Below, piece after piece: positions 27,139 to 37,400 of a DNA stretch of 64,000 nucleotides. The DNA lies in the NCBI RefSeq assembly GCF_918697925.1, contig NZ_CAKKMF010000010.1:1-64000 (forward strand), read 5' to 3'. Source of the DNA: Arthrobacter sp. Bi26 (GTDB lineage Bacteria; Actinomycetota; Actinomycetes; Actinomycetales; Micrococcaceae). Numbering within the stretch: the stretch's first letter is position 1; each line of letters opens with the position of its first letter. The translations under genes were made by a program, and so were the position numbers. The notes beneath the pieces are model-generated. The model was not told the DNA's origin. It worked only from the letters and a program-made list of their open reading frames with translations, and made no database searches.

Positions 27139-28350
27139 TCAGTTCAGCAGTGCGTCCACGAATCCTTCGGCGTCGAACGGTGCGAGGTCGTCCGCGCCTT
27201 CGCCCAGGCCGATCAGCTTGACCGGGACGCCGAGGGACTTCTGGATGGCGACGACGATCCCGCCCTTGGCGGTGCCGTCCAGCTTGGTCAGGACGATCCC
27301 GGTGATGTTCACGACCTCGGAGAACACCCGGGCCTGGTTGAGTCCGTTCTGGCCGGTGGTGGCGTCCAGGACCAGCAGCACCTCGTCCACCTCGGCAAGC
27401 TTCTCGATGACCCGCTTGACCTTGCTGAGCTCGTCCATGAGGCCCACCTTGTTCTGCAGGCGCCCCGCGGTGTCGATCATGACGACGTCGACTTCCTGGT
27501 CGATGCCGGCCTGGACCGCTTCGTAGGCCACCGAGGCCGGGTCCGCGCCGTGGACGTCGGACTTGACGGTGGGGACCCCGACGCGCTGGCCCCACGTGGC
27601 GAGCTGTTCGGAGGCCGCGGCGCGGAAGGTGTCGGCGGCGCCCAGCAGCACGTCCTTGTCCTCGGCCACGAGCACGCGGGCGAGCTTGCCCACGGTGGTG
27701 GTCTTGCCGACGCCGTTCACGCCGACCACCAGCACGACGGCGGGCTTGTCGGCGTGGCGCTGGACGTTCAGGCTGCGGTCCATGGTGGGGTCCACGAGCT
27801 TGATGAGTTCCTCGCGGAGCAGGGCCTTGACGTGCTCGGGGTCCCGGGTGCCGATCACCTTGACGCGTTCGCGGAGCGCGTCCACGAGCTGCATGGTCGG
27901 TTCGGTGCCGAGGTCGGCCAGCAGGAGGGTTTCCTCGACTTCATCCCAGACGTTTTCGTCGATCTTGTCGGCCGAGAGCAGGGCCAGCAGGCCTTTGCCC
28001 AGGACGTTGTTGGACTTGACCAGCCGCTCGCGCAGCCGGGCGAGGCGTCCGGCCACCGGCAGCGGGGTTTCCACCGGCACAGTTTCCAGGCCGGCGGCGT
28101 TGTCCGGCACCTCGACCGCTGGTTGTTCGAGCTCGACGGCGTCCGGCGAGGTTCTTGCCGGTGCCGGCGCCGACGCGGGACGGTCCTCCACAAGGGTTCC
28201 GGCTCCCGGGGCCTGCACGGGGTCGTTTGCGTCACGCGTGCCTGAATAGGTCTCGGCGTTCTTCCGGGTCTTCATGAGCACCGGGATCAGCACACCAATG
28301 ACCACCAGGACAGCGAGAATGGGCAGAATAATGGGGAGGATGTCGTTCAC
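27139..28350 (-). CDS. ftsY: Signal recognition particle receptor FtsY
   Basis: A 403-residue SRP receptor GTPase. It starts with a membrane helix (residues 4-25, ILPIILPILAVLVVIGVLIP), as in other actinobacteria, then an acidic/Pro linker, the N domain, and the G domain with GVNGVGKTTTVGKLA, DTAGRLQNK and TKLDGTAKGG. It docks Ffh-ribosome complexes at the membrane. It lies 86 bases downstream of smc and is probably the last gene of that operon. Confidence 0.96.
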   Translation of the reverse strand: MNDILPIILPILAVLVVIGVLIPVLMKTRKNAETYSGTRDANDPVQAPGAGTLVEDRPASAPAPARTSPDAVELEQPAVEVPDNAAGLETVPVETPLPVAGRLARLRERLVKSNNVLGKGLLALLSADKIDENVWDEVEETLLLADLGTEPTMQLVDALRERVKVIGTRDPEHVKALLREELIKLVDPTMDRSLNVQRHADKPAVVLVVGVNGVGKTTTVGKLARVLVAEDKDVLLGAADTFRAAASEQLATWGQRVGVPTVKSDVHGADPASVAYEAVQAGIDQEVDVVMIDTAGRLQNKVGLMDELSKVKRVIEKLAEVDEVLLVLDATTGQNGLNQARVFSEVVNITGIVLTKLDGTAKGGIVVAIQKSLGVPVKLIGLGEGADDLAPFDAEGFVDALLN

Positions 28351-28436
28351 TCCCCTAGCTTCTCACAAACCCCAAATGGGCCGTGGCCAGCGTTTTCGTT
28401 ACACCCGGGCCGCCGCCCCGCCCAGATCTCCGCTGT

Positions 28437-31400
28437 CTAGACCTCCGCGCCCAGCCGCTGGCTGATCACCGTGGAGACGCCGTCGCCGCGCATTGTGACG
28501 CCGTAGAGGGCGTCGGCGACTTCCATGGTGCGCTTCTGGTGCGTGATGACAATCAGCTGGCTGGATTCGCGGAGCTCTTCGAAGATGGTGATGAGCCTGC
28601 CCAGGTTGGTGTCATCGAGCGCGGCCTCGACCTCGTCCATGACGTAGAAGGGCGAGGGCCGTGCCTTGAAGATCGCCACCAGCAGCGCCACCGCCGTCAG
28701 GGAACGCTCGCCGCCGGAGAGCAGCGAGAGCCGCTTGATTTTCTTGCCGGCAGGGCGGGCTTCCACTTCGATCCCGGTGGTGAGCATGTCGGAGGGGTCC
28801 GTCAGGACCAGCCGGCCCTCGCCTCCGGGAAACAGCCGGGCGAAAACGCGGACAAACTGCCGCGAGGTGTCTTCGAATGCCTCGGCGAAGACCTTCTGGA
28901 CGCGGTCGTCGACTTCCTTGATGATGTCCAGCAGGTCCCTGCGGCTGGACTTCAGGTCCTCGAGCTGGGTGCTGAGGAACTGGTGGCGCTCCTCGAGCGC
29001 GGCGAACTCCTCGAGCGCCAGCGGGTTGACCTTGCCGAGGGCCGCAAGGTCGCGTTCGGCGCGTTTGAGCCGTTTTTCCTGCTCCGCCCGGACGAAGGGC
29101 TTGCCCTCGGAAATCTCGCGGCCGGCCTCGTCCACCGGGGCGCGCAGGGCGGCCCATTTGTCCGCCGAGTCCTCGGCCGGCACCGGAACGGGCCGGTCCG
29201 GACCGTAATCGGCCACGAGTTGCTCTGCGGTCAGGCCGAGCTCCTCCACGCTCTTCAGTTCCAGGGCCTCAATCCGAAGCCTCTGCTGGGTGCGGGCGAG
29301 CTCGTCGCGGTGCACGGAGTCGGTGAGCTCGGCCAGTTCGCGGGCCAGGGCGTCGTTGCCGCTGCGGACCCCGGCAAGCTCACGGTCCATCGCGTCCCTG
29401 CGTTCCTCGGCGCTGTCCCGCTCCCGGCGGGCCAGCTCCACGGAGACGTCGATGAACCCGATGATGTGCTGCACGGCGACGGCGACGGCGGCGGCGCGCC
29501 GGGCCTGGAGCCGGCGGCGGCGGGCGCGTTCCGCGGCTTCCTCGCGGGCGCGGCGTTCGGTGGCGGCGGCCCGTTCCAGCGAGGCCGCCCGGTTGCGGGT
29601 GGCCGTGAGCTGTTCCTCGGCGCTGCGCAGGGCGAGCCTGGCTTCCATCTCGGCCGTGCGGGCCAGCGAGGCGGCCAGGGCCAGGGCGTCGCGGCGCTCC
29701 GGGGAGGGTTCCTGCTCCGCGGGGGCTTCGGTGGCCGCGGCGAGCCGTGCCGCCACCGCTTCCAGGGCATCTTGTTCGCTGACAATCTGGGCCTCGGCCC
29801 TGGCCAGGGACGCGGCCAGGCGCTCACTTTCCCCGACGGCGCTGCGCAGCACCGCGTTCAGATGGCCCAGGCGTTCGGCGACGGCCGCGAGTTTCGCGTC
29901 GGAGTCGTGGAGTTTTGCGAGGGCCGCGTCCGCCCGGTCCTGGGCTTCGGCGCGCCGGGTCCGGGCGGCGGAGAGGGCGAAGCGGTTGCGTTCGAGCCCG
30001 GCGGTGACGGCGGCCAGCCTCGCGGCGGCGTCGTCAACGGCGGCCTGGACTTCCAGCAGCGACGGCGCCGACGCGGAACCGCCGGTCACGGTCAGCACAG
30101 TAAAGACGTCCCCGGCCCGGGTCACGGCGGTGAGCCCGGGGCTCGCGGCGATCAGCTGCGCCGCGGCATCCAGATCCTCGACGACGGCGACGCCGGCCAG
30201 CAGGGCAGCCAGCGGCAGGCCGGCAGCGTCCGGACCCGCAGCCGAAACCAGCTCCGCGGCCCAGCGCGCGCCCGCGGGAAGCGTGCTCCCGCCGGCTAAT
30301 GCATCGGCCGACAGCGCACCGGCCAACAGCGGCGAGGGCCCGGCCGGAACGCCGGCGAGCAGCAGCGCGGCGCGGCCGGCGTCGTCCTCGCGCAGCAGCC
30401 GCACGGCGGCGGCGGCCGTCTCCTGGTCCCGGACCACCACGGCGTCGGACGCGCTGCCGAGTGCGGCGGCGACGGCGGCCTCGAATCCGGCCTCCACGGT
30501 GATCATGGACGCCAAGGGTCCCAGCACTCCGGCGGCCAGGACCCCTGCGGCGGCGCCGAGCACGTGCCCGGAGCCGTCCTTGCGGTTCAGGCCGAGCTGG
30601 AGGGCATCGCGGCGGGCCATGAGGGCGCCGCGTTCCCGCTCGCCGTCGCGCTCGGCCGCCTTCAGGGCGTCAATTTCGGCGATGACCGTGTCGAGGGCAA
30701 CGCTTGCGGCCTCGTAGTCGGCGTCGAGCGATTCCTCGCCGTCCTCGACGCCAGCCACCTGCGTCTCCAGGGCTGTGAACTCACTGTGCGCGTGCCGGCG
30801 GCGTTCCTCGCCGGCCTTTTGCGATTCGCGGAGGCGTCCGAGCTCGGACTGGGCCGACTCGACACGGGAGCGTGCCGCGCCGACCTGCCCTGCGAGCTTT
30901 GCCAGGCCTTCACGACGGTCCGCGGCGGCCCGGAGCAGGGCCGCGAGCCGCTTGTCCTCGGCGGCGGCGGCCTGTTCGGCCTTATGCTTGGCGGCTGTCG
31001 CGGCGGCCAGGGCCTCCGTCCGGTCCAGGATCTGCCGTTCCAGGCCGGCCTGCTCGTCGCGGACGCGGGCGGCCTGCTGCTCCAGCTGGTCCGGATCCCG
31101 GCCGGTGTCCGGCACCACGTCCGCTGCGCCGAGCAGCCGGCGGCGCTCCTCGGCGAGCGAGCCGAGCGAGCGGAGCCGTTCGCGCCCGGTGGAGAGCGAG
31201 TACCAGTTCTCCCGCGCCGCGTTCAGCGTTGGCGTGGCCTCGGCGGCGAGCCGTTCGAGGACCGCCTGGCGCTGCCGTCCAGCCTCGAGGTCGCGTTCGA
31301 CGACGCCGCGGCGGGCCTTGAGCGCCGATTCATCCGCGACGTCCTTGGCCAGCGCGGACTGCAGCTGGACGAGGTCGTCCGCCAGGAGGCGTGAGCGGGC

Positions 31401-32072
31401 GTCGCGGACCTCGAACTGGACGCTCTGGGCGCGCCGGGCAACTTCGGCCTGCTTTCCCAGCGGGGTCAGTTGCCGCCGGATTTCGCCGGTGAGATCGCTG
31501 AGCCGGGACAGGTTGGCCTGCATGGCCTCGAGTTTGCGGACCGTCTTTTCCTTGCGGCGGCGGTGTTTGAGGATGCCGGCGGCCTCTTCGATGAAGCCGC
31601 GCCGATCCTCGGGGGTGGCGTGCAGGACCTTGTCCAGCTGGCCCTGGCCCACAATCACGTGCATCTCGCGGCCAAGGCCGGAGTCGGAGAGCAGCTCCTG
31701 GATATCGAGCAGCCGGCAGCCGGCGCCGTTGATGGCGTATTCCGAGCCGCCGGTCCGGAACAGGGTCCGCGAGATCGTCACCTCGCTGTATTCGATCGGC
31801 AGGGCGCCGTCGCTGTTGTCGATGGTCAGCGAGACATGGGCCCGGCCCAGGGGCGGCCGGCCCGAGGTGCCCGCGAAGATCACGTCCTCCATCTTGCCGC
31901 CGCGGAGGGTTTTGGCGCCCTGTTCGCCCATGACCCACGCCAGCGCGTCCACGACGTTGGATTTGCCCGAACCGTTGGGGCCCACCACGGCGGTGACGCC
32001 CGGTTCGAATTCAAATGTCGTCGCTGAGGCGAACGACTTGAATCCCCGGACGGTCAGACTCTTCAGATGCAA
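28437..32072 (-). CDS. smc: Chromosome partition protein SMC
   Basis: A 1211-residue condensin ATPase. Walker A GPNGSGKSNVVDAL is near residue 32, followed by long Ala/Glu/Arg coiled coils, a hinge domain (about 500-660), a second coiled coil, and the signature LSGGERSLTAVALL and Walker B YVMDEVEAALDD near 1120-1165. It compacts and segregates chromosomes with ScpA/ScpB, which are not encoded here. The start is TTG 32072 (MHLKSLTVRGFKSF), which matches the family start. Confidence 0.97.
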   Translation of the reverse strand: MHLKSLTVRGFKSFASATTFEFEPGVTAVVGPNGSGKSNVVDALAWVMGEQGAKTLRGGKMEDVIFAGTSGRPPLGRAHVSLTIDNSDGALPIEYSEVTISRTLFRTGGSEYAINGAGCRLLDIQELLSDSGLGREMHVIVGQGQLDKVLHATPEDRRGFIEEAAGILKHRRRKEKTVRKLEAMQANLSRLSDLTGEIRRQLTPLGKQAEVARRAQSVQFEVRDARSRLLADDLVQLQSALAKDVADESALKARRGVVERDLEAGRQRQAVLERLAAEATPTLNAARENWYSLSTGRERLRSLGSLAEERRRLLGAADVVPDTGRDPDQLEQQAARVRDEQAGLERQILDRTEALAAATAAKHKAEQAAAAEDKRLAALLRAAADRREGLAKLAGQVGAARSRVESAQSELGRLRESQKAGEERRRHAHSEFTALETQVAGVEDGEESLDADYEAASVALDTVIAEIDALKAAERDGERERGALMARRDALQLGLNRKDGSGHVLGAAAGVLAAGVLGPLASMITVEAGFEAAVAAALGSASDAVVVRDQETAAAAVRLLREDDAGRAALLLAGVPAGPSPLLAGALSADALAGGSTLPAGARWAAELVSAAGPDAAGLPLAALLAGVAVVEDLDAAAQLIAASPGLTAVTRAGDVFTVLTVTGGSASAPSLLEVQAAVDDAAARLAAVTAGLERNRFALSAARTRRAEAQDRADAALAKLHDSDAKLAAVAERLGHLNAVLRSAVGESERLAASLARAEAQIVSEQDALEAVAARLAAATEAPAEQEPSPERRDALALAASLARTAEMEARLALRSAEEQLTATRNRAASLERAAATERRAREEAAERARRRRLQARRAAAVAVAVQHIIGFIDVSVELARRERDSAEERRDAMDRELAGVRSGNDALARELAELTDSVHRDELARTQQRLRIEALELKSVEELGLTAEQLVADYGPDRPVPVPAEDSADKWAALRAPVDEAGREISEGKPFVRAEQEKRLKRAERDLAALGKVNPLALEEFAALEERHQFLSTQLEDLKSSRRDLLDIIKEVDDRVQKVFAEAFEDTSRQFVRVFARLFPGGEGRLVLTDPSDMLTTGIEVEARPAGKKIKRLSLLSGGERSLTAVALLVAIFKARPSPFYVMDEVEAALDDTNLGRLITIFEELRESSQLIVITHQKRTMEVADALYGVTMRGDGVSTVISQRLGAEV

Positions 32073-32170
32073 GGTGCTTCGGCTCTCTTCGGTGGCGGCA
32101 GCGGGTGCTTTCCAGCCCTAAATCTACCTGTGTTACCGCGGAAGTCCGGGGATTTAGCGGCCGCCCAAGC

Positions 32171-33160
32171 TTACCAGCGGCCGTTCCGGGGGCGGGGCTG
32201 GCAGACGGGACAGGTGTACGAGGAACGGTTCATGAACTGTTCCCGCCTCAGCAGGCTGACCCGGCCGGCGGCCGCGCAGCGCTTGCATTCCTGGCCCTCC
32301 CGGCCGTAGGCGTTCAGGGAGCGGTCAAAGTACCCGGAGGCGCCGTTGACGTTGACGTAGAGCGAATCGAAGCTTGTGCCTCCGGCGGCCAGCGCATCCG
32401 TCATGACCTCGCGGGCAGCGTCGAGGAGCCGCAGCGCGTCGGCACGGCGCAGGGTGTCGGTGGGCCGGGCATAGTGCAGCTGCGCCTTCCAGAGGGCCTC
32501 GTCAGCGTAGATGTTGCCGATCCCGGAGACCAGGCCCTGGTCCAGCAGCGCCCGCTTGAGCCCGGTCTTGCGTGCCCGCAGGCGCCGGTAGAAGGCCTCG
32601 AAGGAAAACCAGGGGTCCAGCGGGTCCCGGGCAATGTGCGAGGCTTCCTCGGCGATGAGCGGCAGCGGTGTTTCGGCGAGGCCGCCTGGGCCGCCGTCGT
32701 CAGTGGGGATCAGCGAGGTGAGGAACAGGCCGCCGAAGATGCGCTGGTCCACGAACCGGAGCTGTGCGGGCATGCCGTCGGCGGGGCTGAGCCGCAGCCT
32801 GACCTTGAGGTGTTTTTCGTCCGGAACGCCGGGGTCCTGCATCAGCAGCTGGCCGGACATGCCCAGGTGGGCCATGAGTGCGACGGCGGGGGCCGGCTCT
32901 GCGTCCGGGACCGGCTCCCCAGACAGGACACTGCTCCCGGACGGGGCGGGCGTGTCCGCCAGCGGCATCCAGAGGAATTTGCCGCGGCGGACCACGTCCA
33001 GCACCCGGGCACCCTCAAGGTTGCCGGCAAAGTCTTCCGGCCCCAGGGCGTGCCGGCGCAGGGAGCGCGGGTCCAGCACATCGACAGAGGTGATGGTCCG
33101 GCCCCGCACCCAGCTCACCAGGCCGCGCCGGACCACCTCGACCTCGGGCAGTTCAGGCAA
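32171..33160 (-). CDS. mutM: Formamidopyrimidine-DNA glycosylase MutM (Fpg)
   Basis: A 329-residue enzyme that removes 8-oxoguanine. PELPEVE supplies the catalytic Pro and Glu after removal of the initiator. HLGMSGQLL is conserved, and a zinc finger ends the protein (ECKRC...YTCPVCQ). It is longer than usual (about 270-290) because of Pro/Ser-rich insertions near residues 70-90 and 155-175. The start is TTG 33160, nine bases after rnc; translation is probably coupled. Confidence 0.95.
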   Translation of the reverse strand: MPELPEVEVVRRGLVSWVRGRTITSVDVLDPRSLRRHALGPEDFAGNLEGARVLDVVRRGKFLWMPLADTPAPSGSSVLSGEPVPDAEPAPAVALMAHLGMSGQLLMQDPGVPDEKHLKVRLRLSPADGMPAQLRFVDQRIFGGLFLTSLIPTDDGGPGGLAETPLPLIAEEASHIARDPLDPWFSFEAFYRRLRARKTGLKRALLDQGLVSGIGNIYADEALWKAQLHYARPTDTLRRADALRLLDAAREVMTDALAAGGTSFDSLYVNVNGASGYFDRSLNAYGREGQECKRCAAAGRVSLLRREQFMNRSSYTCPVCQPRPRNGRW

Positions 33161-33169
33161 CGCGGCCGC

Positions 33170-33892
33170 CTAGCTGCCGGTCTGGGGCTGCAGCTGTTGC
33201 GGATCAGGCGTGGAGGGGGCGGTCAGCCGGCGCCAGGCATCGGCGGCGGCTTCCTGCTCGGCTTCCTTCTTGGAGTTGCCGGTGCCGGTGCCATAGTCGG
33301 TTCCACCGATCCGCAGCACTGCCTCGAATGTCCGGGCATGGTCCGGCCCGGAGCCGTCAACGGCGTAGTTGATGGTTCCGAGCTGCCGGCTGGCCGCCAG
33401 CTCCTGGATACTCGTCTTCCAGTCGGTACCGGCGCCGAGGGCGGCGGCGTCCTTCAACAGCGGGCCGACCAGCCGCATGACCAGCTGCCGGGCCGTCTCG
33501 ATGTCGTTGGAGACGTAGGTGGCGCCGATCAGCGCCTCCATGGTGTCCGCCAGGATGGACGCCTTGTTCTTGCCCTCGGTGAGCTTCTCGCCCTGTCCGA
33601 GGTAGATGTATTCGCCCAGCCCGATGCTGCGGCCGATGCCGGCCAGCGCCCGGGTGCTGACGACGGCGGAGCGGCGCTTGGCCAGGTCGCCTTCGGGCAG
33701 CGTGGGGTTGTCACGGTACAGCGCGTCCGTCACGGAGAAGCCCAGGATGGAGTCGCCCAGGAACTCGAGCCGTTCGTTGGTGGGAATGCCGCCGTTTTCG
33801 TAGGCGTAGGAACGGTGTGTGAGCGCAAGACGAAGCGTCCCGGCGTCAATAGTGACACCGAGACGCTTCAGAAGCTCTTCAGTTGAAGACAT
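33170..33892 (-). CDS. rnc: Ribonuclease III
   Basis: A 240-residue double-strand RNA endonuclease for rRNA and mRNA processing. The catalytic domain has [14 protein letters not shown] and [12 protein letters not shown] (Mg ligands). A dsRNA-binding domain begins near residue 160 ([16 protein letters not shown]) and ends with [20 protein letters not shown] 33892 lies 21 bases after rpmF. Confidence 0.96.
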   Translation of the reverse strand: MSSTEELLKRLGVTIDAGTLRLALTHRSYAYENGGIPTNERLEFLGDSILGFSVTDALYRDNPTLPEGDLAKRRSAVVSTRALAGIGRSIGLGEYIYLGQGEKLTEGKNKASILADTMEALIGATYVSNDIETARQLVMRLVGPLLKDAAALGAGTDWKTSIQELAASRQLGTINYAVDGSGPDHARTFEAVLRIGGTDYGTGTGNSKKEAEQEAAADAWRRLTAPSTPDPQQLQPQTGS

Positions 33893-33913
33893 CTTTTTCA
33901 GCCTGTCGGCGGA

Positions 33914-34117
33914 TTAGACGTCTGCGACCTTGCGGCCCTTGTATTCAAGGAACAGCGCGGTGCCAGCCGAGTCGGTAACGACCTTTGCCTGGTGCGGCAG
34001 GCTGTAAACAACCTGGCCGTTCTCTACGGTCTTCACCAGGTGGGGGGCAGTTGCCTTCCACTGGGAGCGGCGGGCGCGGGTATTCGAGCGAGACATTTTC
34101 CGCTTCGGGACAGCCAC
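33914..34117 (-). CDS. rpmF: 50S ribosomal protein L32 (cysteine-free form)
   Basis: A 67-residue protein, [20 protein letters not shown]. It has no cysteines, so it is the zinc-independent (C-minus) L32 type, which is usual in many actinobacteria. It lies between the DUF177 gene and rnc, the standard bacterial arrangement. Confidence 0.96.
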   Translation of the reverse strand: MAVPKRKMSRSNTRARRSQWKATAPHLVKTVENGQVVYSLPHQAKVVTDSAGTALFLEYKGRKVADV

Positions 34118-34153
34118 GGCTAACTCATTTCTCTCTAGAAAAACACTTACAAA

Positions 34154-34702
34154 TCAGTTTTGCCGGTCAGGCTTAGCCAAGTCAGCCAGGGCGGCCCAGC
34201 GAGGATCTACGACCTCGTGGTGATGCCCCGGCTCGTCTTCCAGGCGTACTCCACATTCGGAGCAAAGGCCCTGGCAGTCTTCCCGGCACACCGGCTGGAA
34301 CGGCAGTATGGTGACAACTGCGTCCCGCAACACCGGCTCAAGATCGATCAGATCGTGCTCGACTCGACGTTGCTCTTCTTCGTCTTCCTCGTCGGAGAAC
34401 ACAGCGTCCTCGTAGAAGAAAAGTTCTTGCACATCGACCTCTTGGTCATACGCAAGGGGATCCAGGCATCGGCCGCATTCGCCAGTTACTTCAACGAGCG
34501 CGGTTCCTGATACCAGAATTCCTTCGTGTACGGCCTCAAGCCGCAGGTCCAGCTCGATATCCGAGCCTTCCTGCACGCCAATGAGCGCCACACCAAGATC
34601 ACTTGGCGCGGGTACATGTTCCGTCAGCGTTCGCATGCTTCCCGGACTGCGTCCGAGGTCCTTGACGTCGAACGCCAAGGGCGAACTAGCATCTCGTTTA
34701 AT
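34154..34702 (-). CDS. YceD/DUF177 family protein (probable ATT start)
   Basis: About 182 residues. DVKDLGRSPGSMRTL, SGTALVEVTGECGRCLDPL and CQGLCSECGVRL are typical of the DUF177 family, which is coupled with rpmF and linked to 23S rRNA metabolism. The first conventional start is TTG 34678, but conservation with actinobacterial homologues (RDASSPLAFDV) begins before it. An ATT at 34702 has AGGAG exactly five bases upstream, and no ATG/GTG/TTG is in frame there. I therefore propose initiation at ATT, as known for infC. Confidence 0.85.
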   Translation of the reverse strand: MKRDASSPLAFDVKDLGRSPGSMRTLTEHVPAPSDLGVALIGVQEGSDIELDLRLEAVHEGILVSGTALVEVTGECGRCLDPLAYDQEVDVQELFFYEDAVFSDEEDEEEQRRVEHDLIDLEPVLRDAVVTILPFQPVCREDCQGLCSECGVRLEDEPGHHHEVVDPRWAALADLAKPDRQN

Positions 34703-34851
34703 GAGAACTCCTGTTGAACATATGACCGACGTACTATCTTAGCCTGAACTTCCGGACGGACTCAAACCGGGGCGCGCCGGCGGTTCACACCACAAGCGGC
34801 CTTGGATTCGGGCCACGCAACCGGCAGCAGGCCGCCGAGTACCGGTCAAGC

Positions 34852-35352
34852 TTACACTTTGCGCGCCCGGTTCTGGACCGGCTCGCCCGGAGCCAGCCGT
34901 TTCAGCACGGACCGGGGAACAAAGTCCGAGACGTCCCCGCCGAGGGCGAAGACCTCTTTGATGAGGGTGGAGGACAGGTGCAGGTAGTGGCTTTCCGCGG
35001 GCAGGAACACCGTCTCGACGCCGGTCAGCTGCCGGTTCATCGTGGCCATCGGCAGTTCGTAGTCGAAGTCCGAGGACGAGCGCAAGCCCTTGACGATCGC
35101 GGACACGCCACGCTGGCGGCAGTACTCGGCCAGCAGCCCCTCCCCCACGGGTTCCACGACGATGCCGCGCAGGGACGCAAACGTTTCCTGGGCCATGTCG
35201 ATCCGCTCCTCCAGGGTGAAGCGGTACTTCTTGGTGTAGTTCGTGGACACGGCCACGATCACCTCGTCGAAGAGGCCCGCGGCACGCGCGATGACTTCCA
35301 GGTGTCCATTGTGAATGGGGTCAAAAGAGCCAGGGCAAACAGCGCGTCTCAT
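34852..35352 (-). CDS. coaD: Pantetheine-phosphate adenylyltransferase
   Basis: A 166-residue enzyme making dephospho-CoA in coenzyme A synthesis. PGSFDPIHNGHLEVI carries the nucleotidyltransferase HxGH-type motif, and GLRSSSDFDYELPMATMNR and HLSSTLIKEV are conserved. The ATG at 35352 is 48 bases from the divergent aminotransferase gene. Confidence 0.96.
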   Translation of the reverse strand: MRRAVCPGSFDPIHNGHLEVIARAAGLFDEVIVAVSTNYTKKYRFTLEERIDMAQETFASLRGIVVEPVGEGLLAEYCRQRGVSAIVKGLRSSSDFDYELPMATMNRQLTGVETVFLPAESHYLHLSSTLIKEVFALGGDVSDFVPRSVLKRLAPGEPVQNRARKV

Positions 35353-35400
35353 GCTCCGAACCTACCGTATCCGCGCCGCAGGCCGGGATACCATGGCTGA

Positions 35401-36612
35401 ATGTCCCAGCTCCCTCCCCAGTTCCCGTGGCAGCGCGCCGCGACCGGCGCCAACCTGCTCTCCCCCGACGGTTCGCTGGGCGTCACGATCTTCGAGGAGA
35501 TGACCACCCTTGCGCTCAGCACGGGCGCCATCAACCTCGGCCAGGGCTTCCCGGACGAGGACGGCCCCGTCGAGATCAAGGAGGCCGCCCAGGCCGCCAT
35601 CGCCGCCGGCGCCAACCAGTATGCGCCCGGCAAGGGCATCCTGCCGCTGCGGGAGGCGATCGCAGTCCATCAGGAGCGGTTCTACGGGCTCACCCCCGAT
35701 CCCCAGACCGAGATCATCGTCACCACCGGCGCCACAGAGGCCATCGCCGCCTCGCTGCTCGCGCTGGTCGGTCCGGGAGACGAGGTGCTCACGTTTGAGC
35801 CGTTCTACGACTCCTACGGCGCCATCATCGGGCTCGCCGGCGCCACGCACGTTACCGCCCCGCTCCTGGCCCCGGATTTCATGCCGGACCTGGCCGCGCT
35901 CGAGGCCGCGTTCAATAACCGCACCAAGGTGGTGCTGGTCAACAATCCGCACAACCCGACCGGCGCGGTGTTCCCCCGCGAGGTGCTTGCGCGCGTCGTC
36001 GAACTGGCCGCGAAATACGACGCCGTCATCATCACCGACGAAGTGTACGAGCACCTGACCTTCGGTGTGCAGCACATCCCGCTGGCCACCCTGCCCGGTG
36101 CCGCCGAGCGCACGCTGACCATTTCCTCGGCCGGGAAGACGTTCTCCTTCACCGGCTGGAAGATCGGCTGGCTCTCCGGGCCGGAGCACCTCGTGGCCGC
36201 CGCCCGGACCGTCAAGCAGTTCCTGAGCTACAGTTCCGGCACGCCCTTCCAGGCCGCGATCGCGGTGGGGCTGGGGCTCCCGGACGAGTTCTACGCCGGC
36301 ATTGCCGACACGCTCCGGTACAAGCGCGACGTCCTCAGCGAGGGACTCCGCGCAGCCGGCCTGGACGTCCTGACGCCGCAGGGCACTTACTTCGTGAACG
36401 TGGACACCTCTCCGCTGGGGATCACCGATTCCGTGGAGCTGGCCCGCAGGCTCCCGGCCCTGGTGGGCGTCGCCGCGATCCCGGTGCCGGTCTTCTGCCA
36501 CGCCGAGGGCGCCGAGCGCACCCGCAGCCTGCTCCGCTTCGCTTTCTGCAAGCAGCTGCACGTGCTGGAAGAGGCGGCCGAGCGGCTGGCGACCTTGCGC
36601 GACAGGCTTTGA
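35401..36612 (+). CDS. Class I/II pyridoxal-phosphate aminotransferase
   Basis: A 403-residue fold-type I aminotransferase. INLGQGFPDEDGP, the PHNPTGAVF loop, the PLP-lysine K246 in SSAGKTFSFTGWK and LRFAFCK near the C terminus mark the group containing N-succinyldiaminopimelate, methionine and kynurenine aminotransferases. DapC or a methionine/glutamine transaminase is most likely; the sequence does not decide. Two bases separate it from the next gene. Confidence 0.88.
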   Translation: MSQLPPQFPWQRAATGANLLSPDGSLGVTIFEEMTTLALSTGAINLGQGFPDEDGPVEIKEAAQAAIAAGANQYAPGKGILPLREAIAVHQERFYGLTPDPQTEIIVTTGATEAIAASLLALVGPGDEVLTFEPFYDSYGAIIGLAGATHVTAPLLAPDFMPDLAALEAAFNNRTKVVLVNNPHNPTGAVFPREVLARVVELAAKYDAVIITDEVYEHLTFGVQHIPLATLPGAAERTLTISSAGKTFSFTGWKIGWLSGPEHLVAAARTVKQFLSYSSGTPFQAAIAVGLGLPDEFYAGIADTLRYKRDVLSEGLRAAGLDVLTPQGTYFVNVDTSPLGITDSVELARRLPALVGVAAIPVPVFCHAEGAERTRSLLRFAFCKQLHVLEEAAERLATLRDRL

Positions 36613-36614
36613 GC

Positions 36615-37400
36615 ATGGCCGGGCAGCCACCCGGAGCCTCGCGGTTCCTGCGGACCACCGGGCAGCATGCCACGATCGAACCGGATCCCTTTACCGACGG
36701 CGGCGTCGTGCTGAGCATCGGCGGCGCCGAGCAGTCCCACGTCAACCTGGCTGATCCCGCGGACATCTTCTACGAGTACCTGCGCAGGATCGGGCATGTG
36801 GTGGACCTCGCCGCCCCGTGGGGCGAGCCCATCAGCGCCCTGCACCTGGGCGCGGGCGCCCTGACGCTGGCCCGCTACATCCAGGCCACCCGGCCCGGCT
36901 CGGTCCAGTATGCGGTTGAGCTGGAGCGGGAACTGCTGGACTTCGTGCTGGCGCAGCTGCCCCTGCCGGAGGGAACGCAGCTGCACACGGTGATCGGCGA
37001 CGCCCGCGACGCCCTCGCCGGGCTTCCGGCGGAACTGCGCTTCGACGTCGTGATCCTGGACATCTTCTCGGGGCCCGAGGCGCCCGAACACATCGCGTGC
37101 ACCGAGTTCTACCAGGAGGCGGCCGCCCGGCTGACACCGCGCGGGGTCTTGATTGTCAACGTGGGCGACGAACCCGGGCTGACCCTGGTCCGGAGCCAGG
37201 CCGCGGCCATGCGCCGGGCCATGGCCGACGTCTCGGCCTTCGCCGAGGCCGGCATGTTCACCGGCCGGTACCCCGGGAACATCATCCTGACCGGGACGCA
37301 GGGCCCGTGGCCGTCGGTCTGGACGGCGGCCCTCACGGCGCGCGGTCCGCATCCGGCCAGGCTGCTCGCCGGCGTCGAACTGGACGTGCTGGCCGGTTAG
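36615..37400 (+). CDS. Spermidine-synthase-like methyltransferase-fold protein
   Basis: A 261-residue protein. LHLGAGALTLARYIQATRPG is the SAM/dcSAM-binding glycine loop, YAVELERELLDFV holds the acidic residue after beta2, and VIGDARDALAGLP and DVVILDIFSG follow. This matches the fused spermidine synthase-like family common in actinobacteria; the true reaction is uncertain. ATG 36615 is chosen, two bases after the aminotransferase stop. The end overlaps convergent rsmD by four bases. Confidence 0.78.
   Translation: MAGQPPGASRFLRTTGQHATIEPDPFTDGGVVLSIGGAEQSHVNLADPADIFYEYLRRIGHVVDLAAPWGEPISALHLGAGALTLARYIQATRPGSVQYAVELERELLDFVLAQLPLPEGTQLHTVIGDARDALAGLPAELRFDVVILDIFSGPEAPEHIACTEFYQEAAARLTPRGVLIVNVGDEPGLTLVRSQAAAMRRAMADVSAFAEAGMFTGRYPGNIILTGTQGPWPSVWTAALTARGPHPARLLAGVELDVLAG

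Noticed and set aside
28383-30299. Long open frame antisense to smc (638 codons)
   Set aside because: It lies wholly opposite smc, has the low-complexity Gly/Arg-rich composition expected from a GC-rich shadow frame, and shows no family motif.
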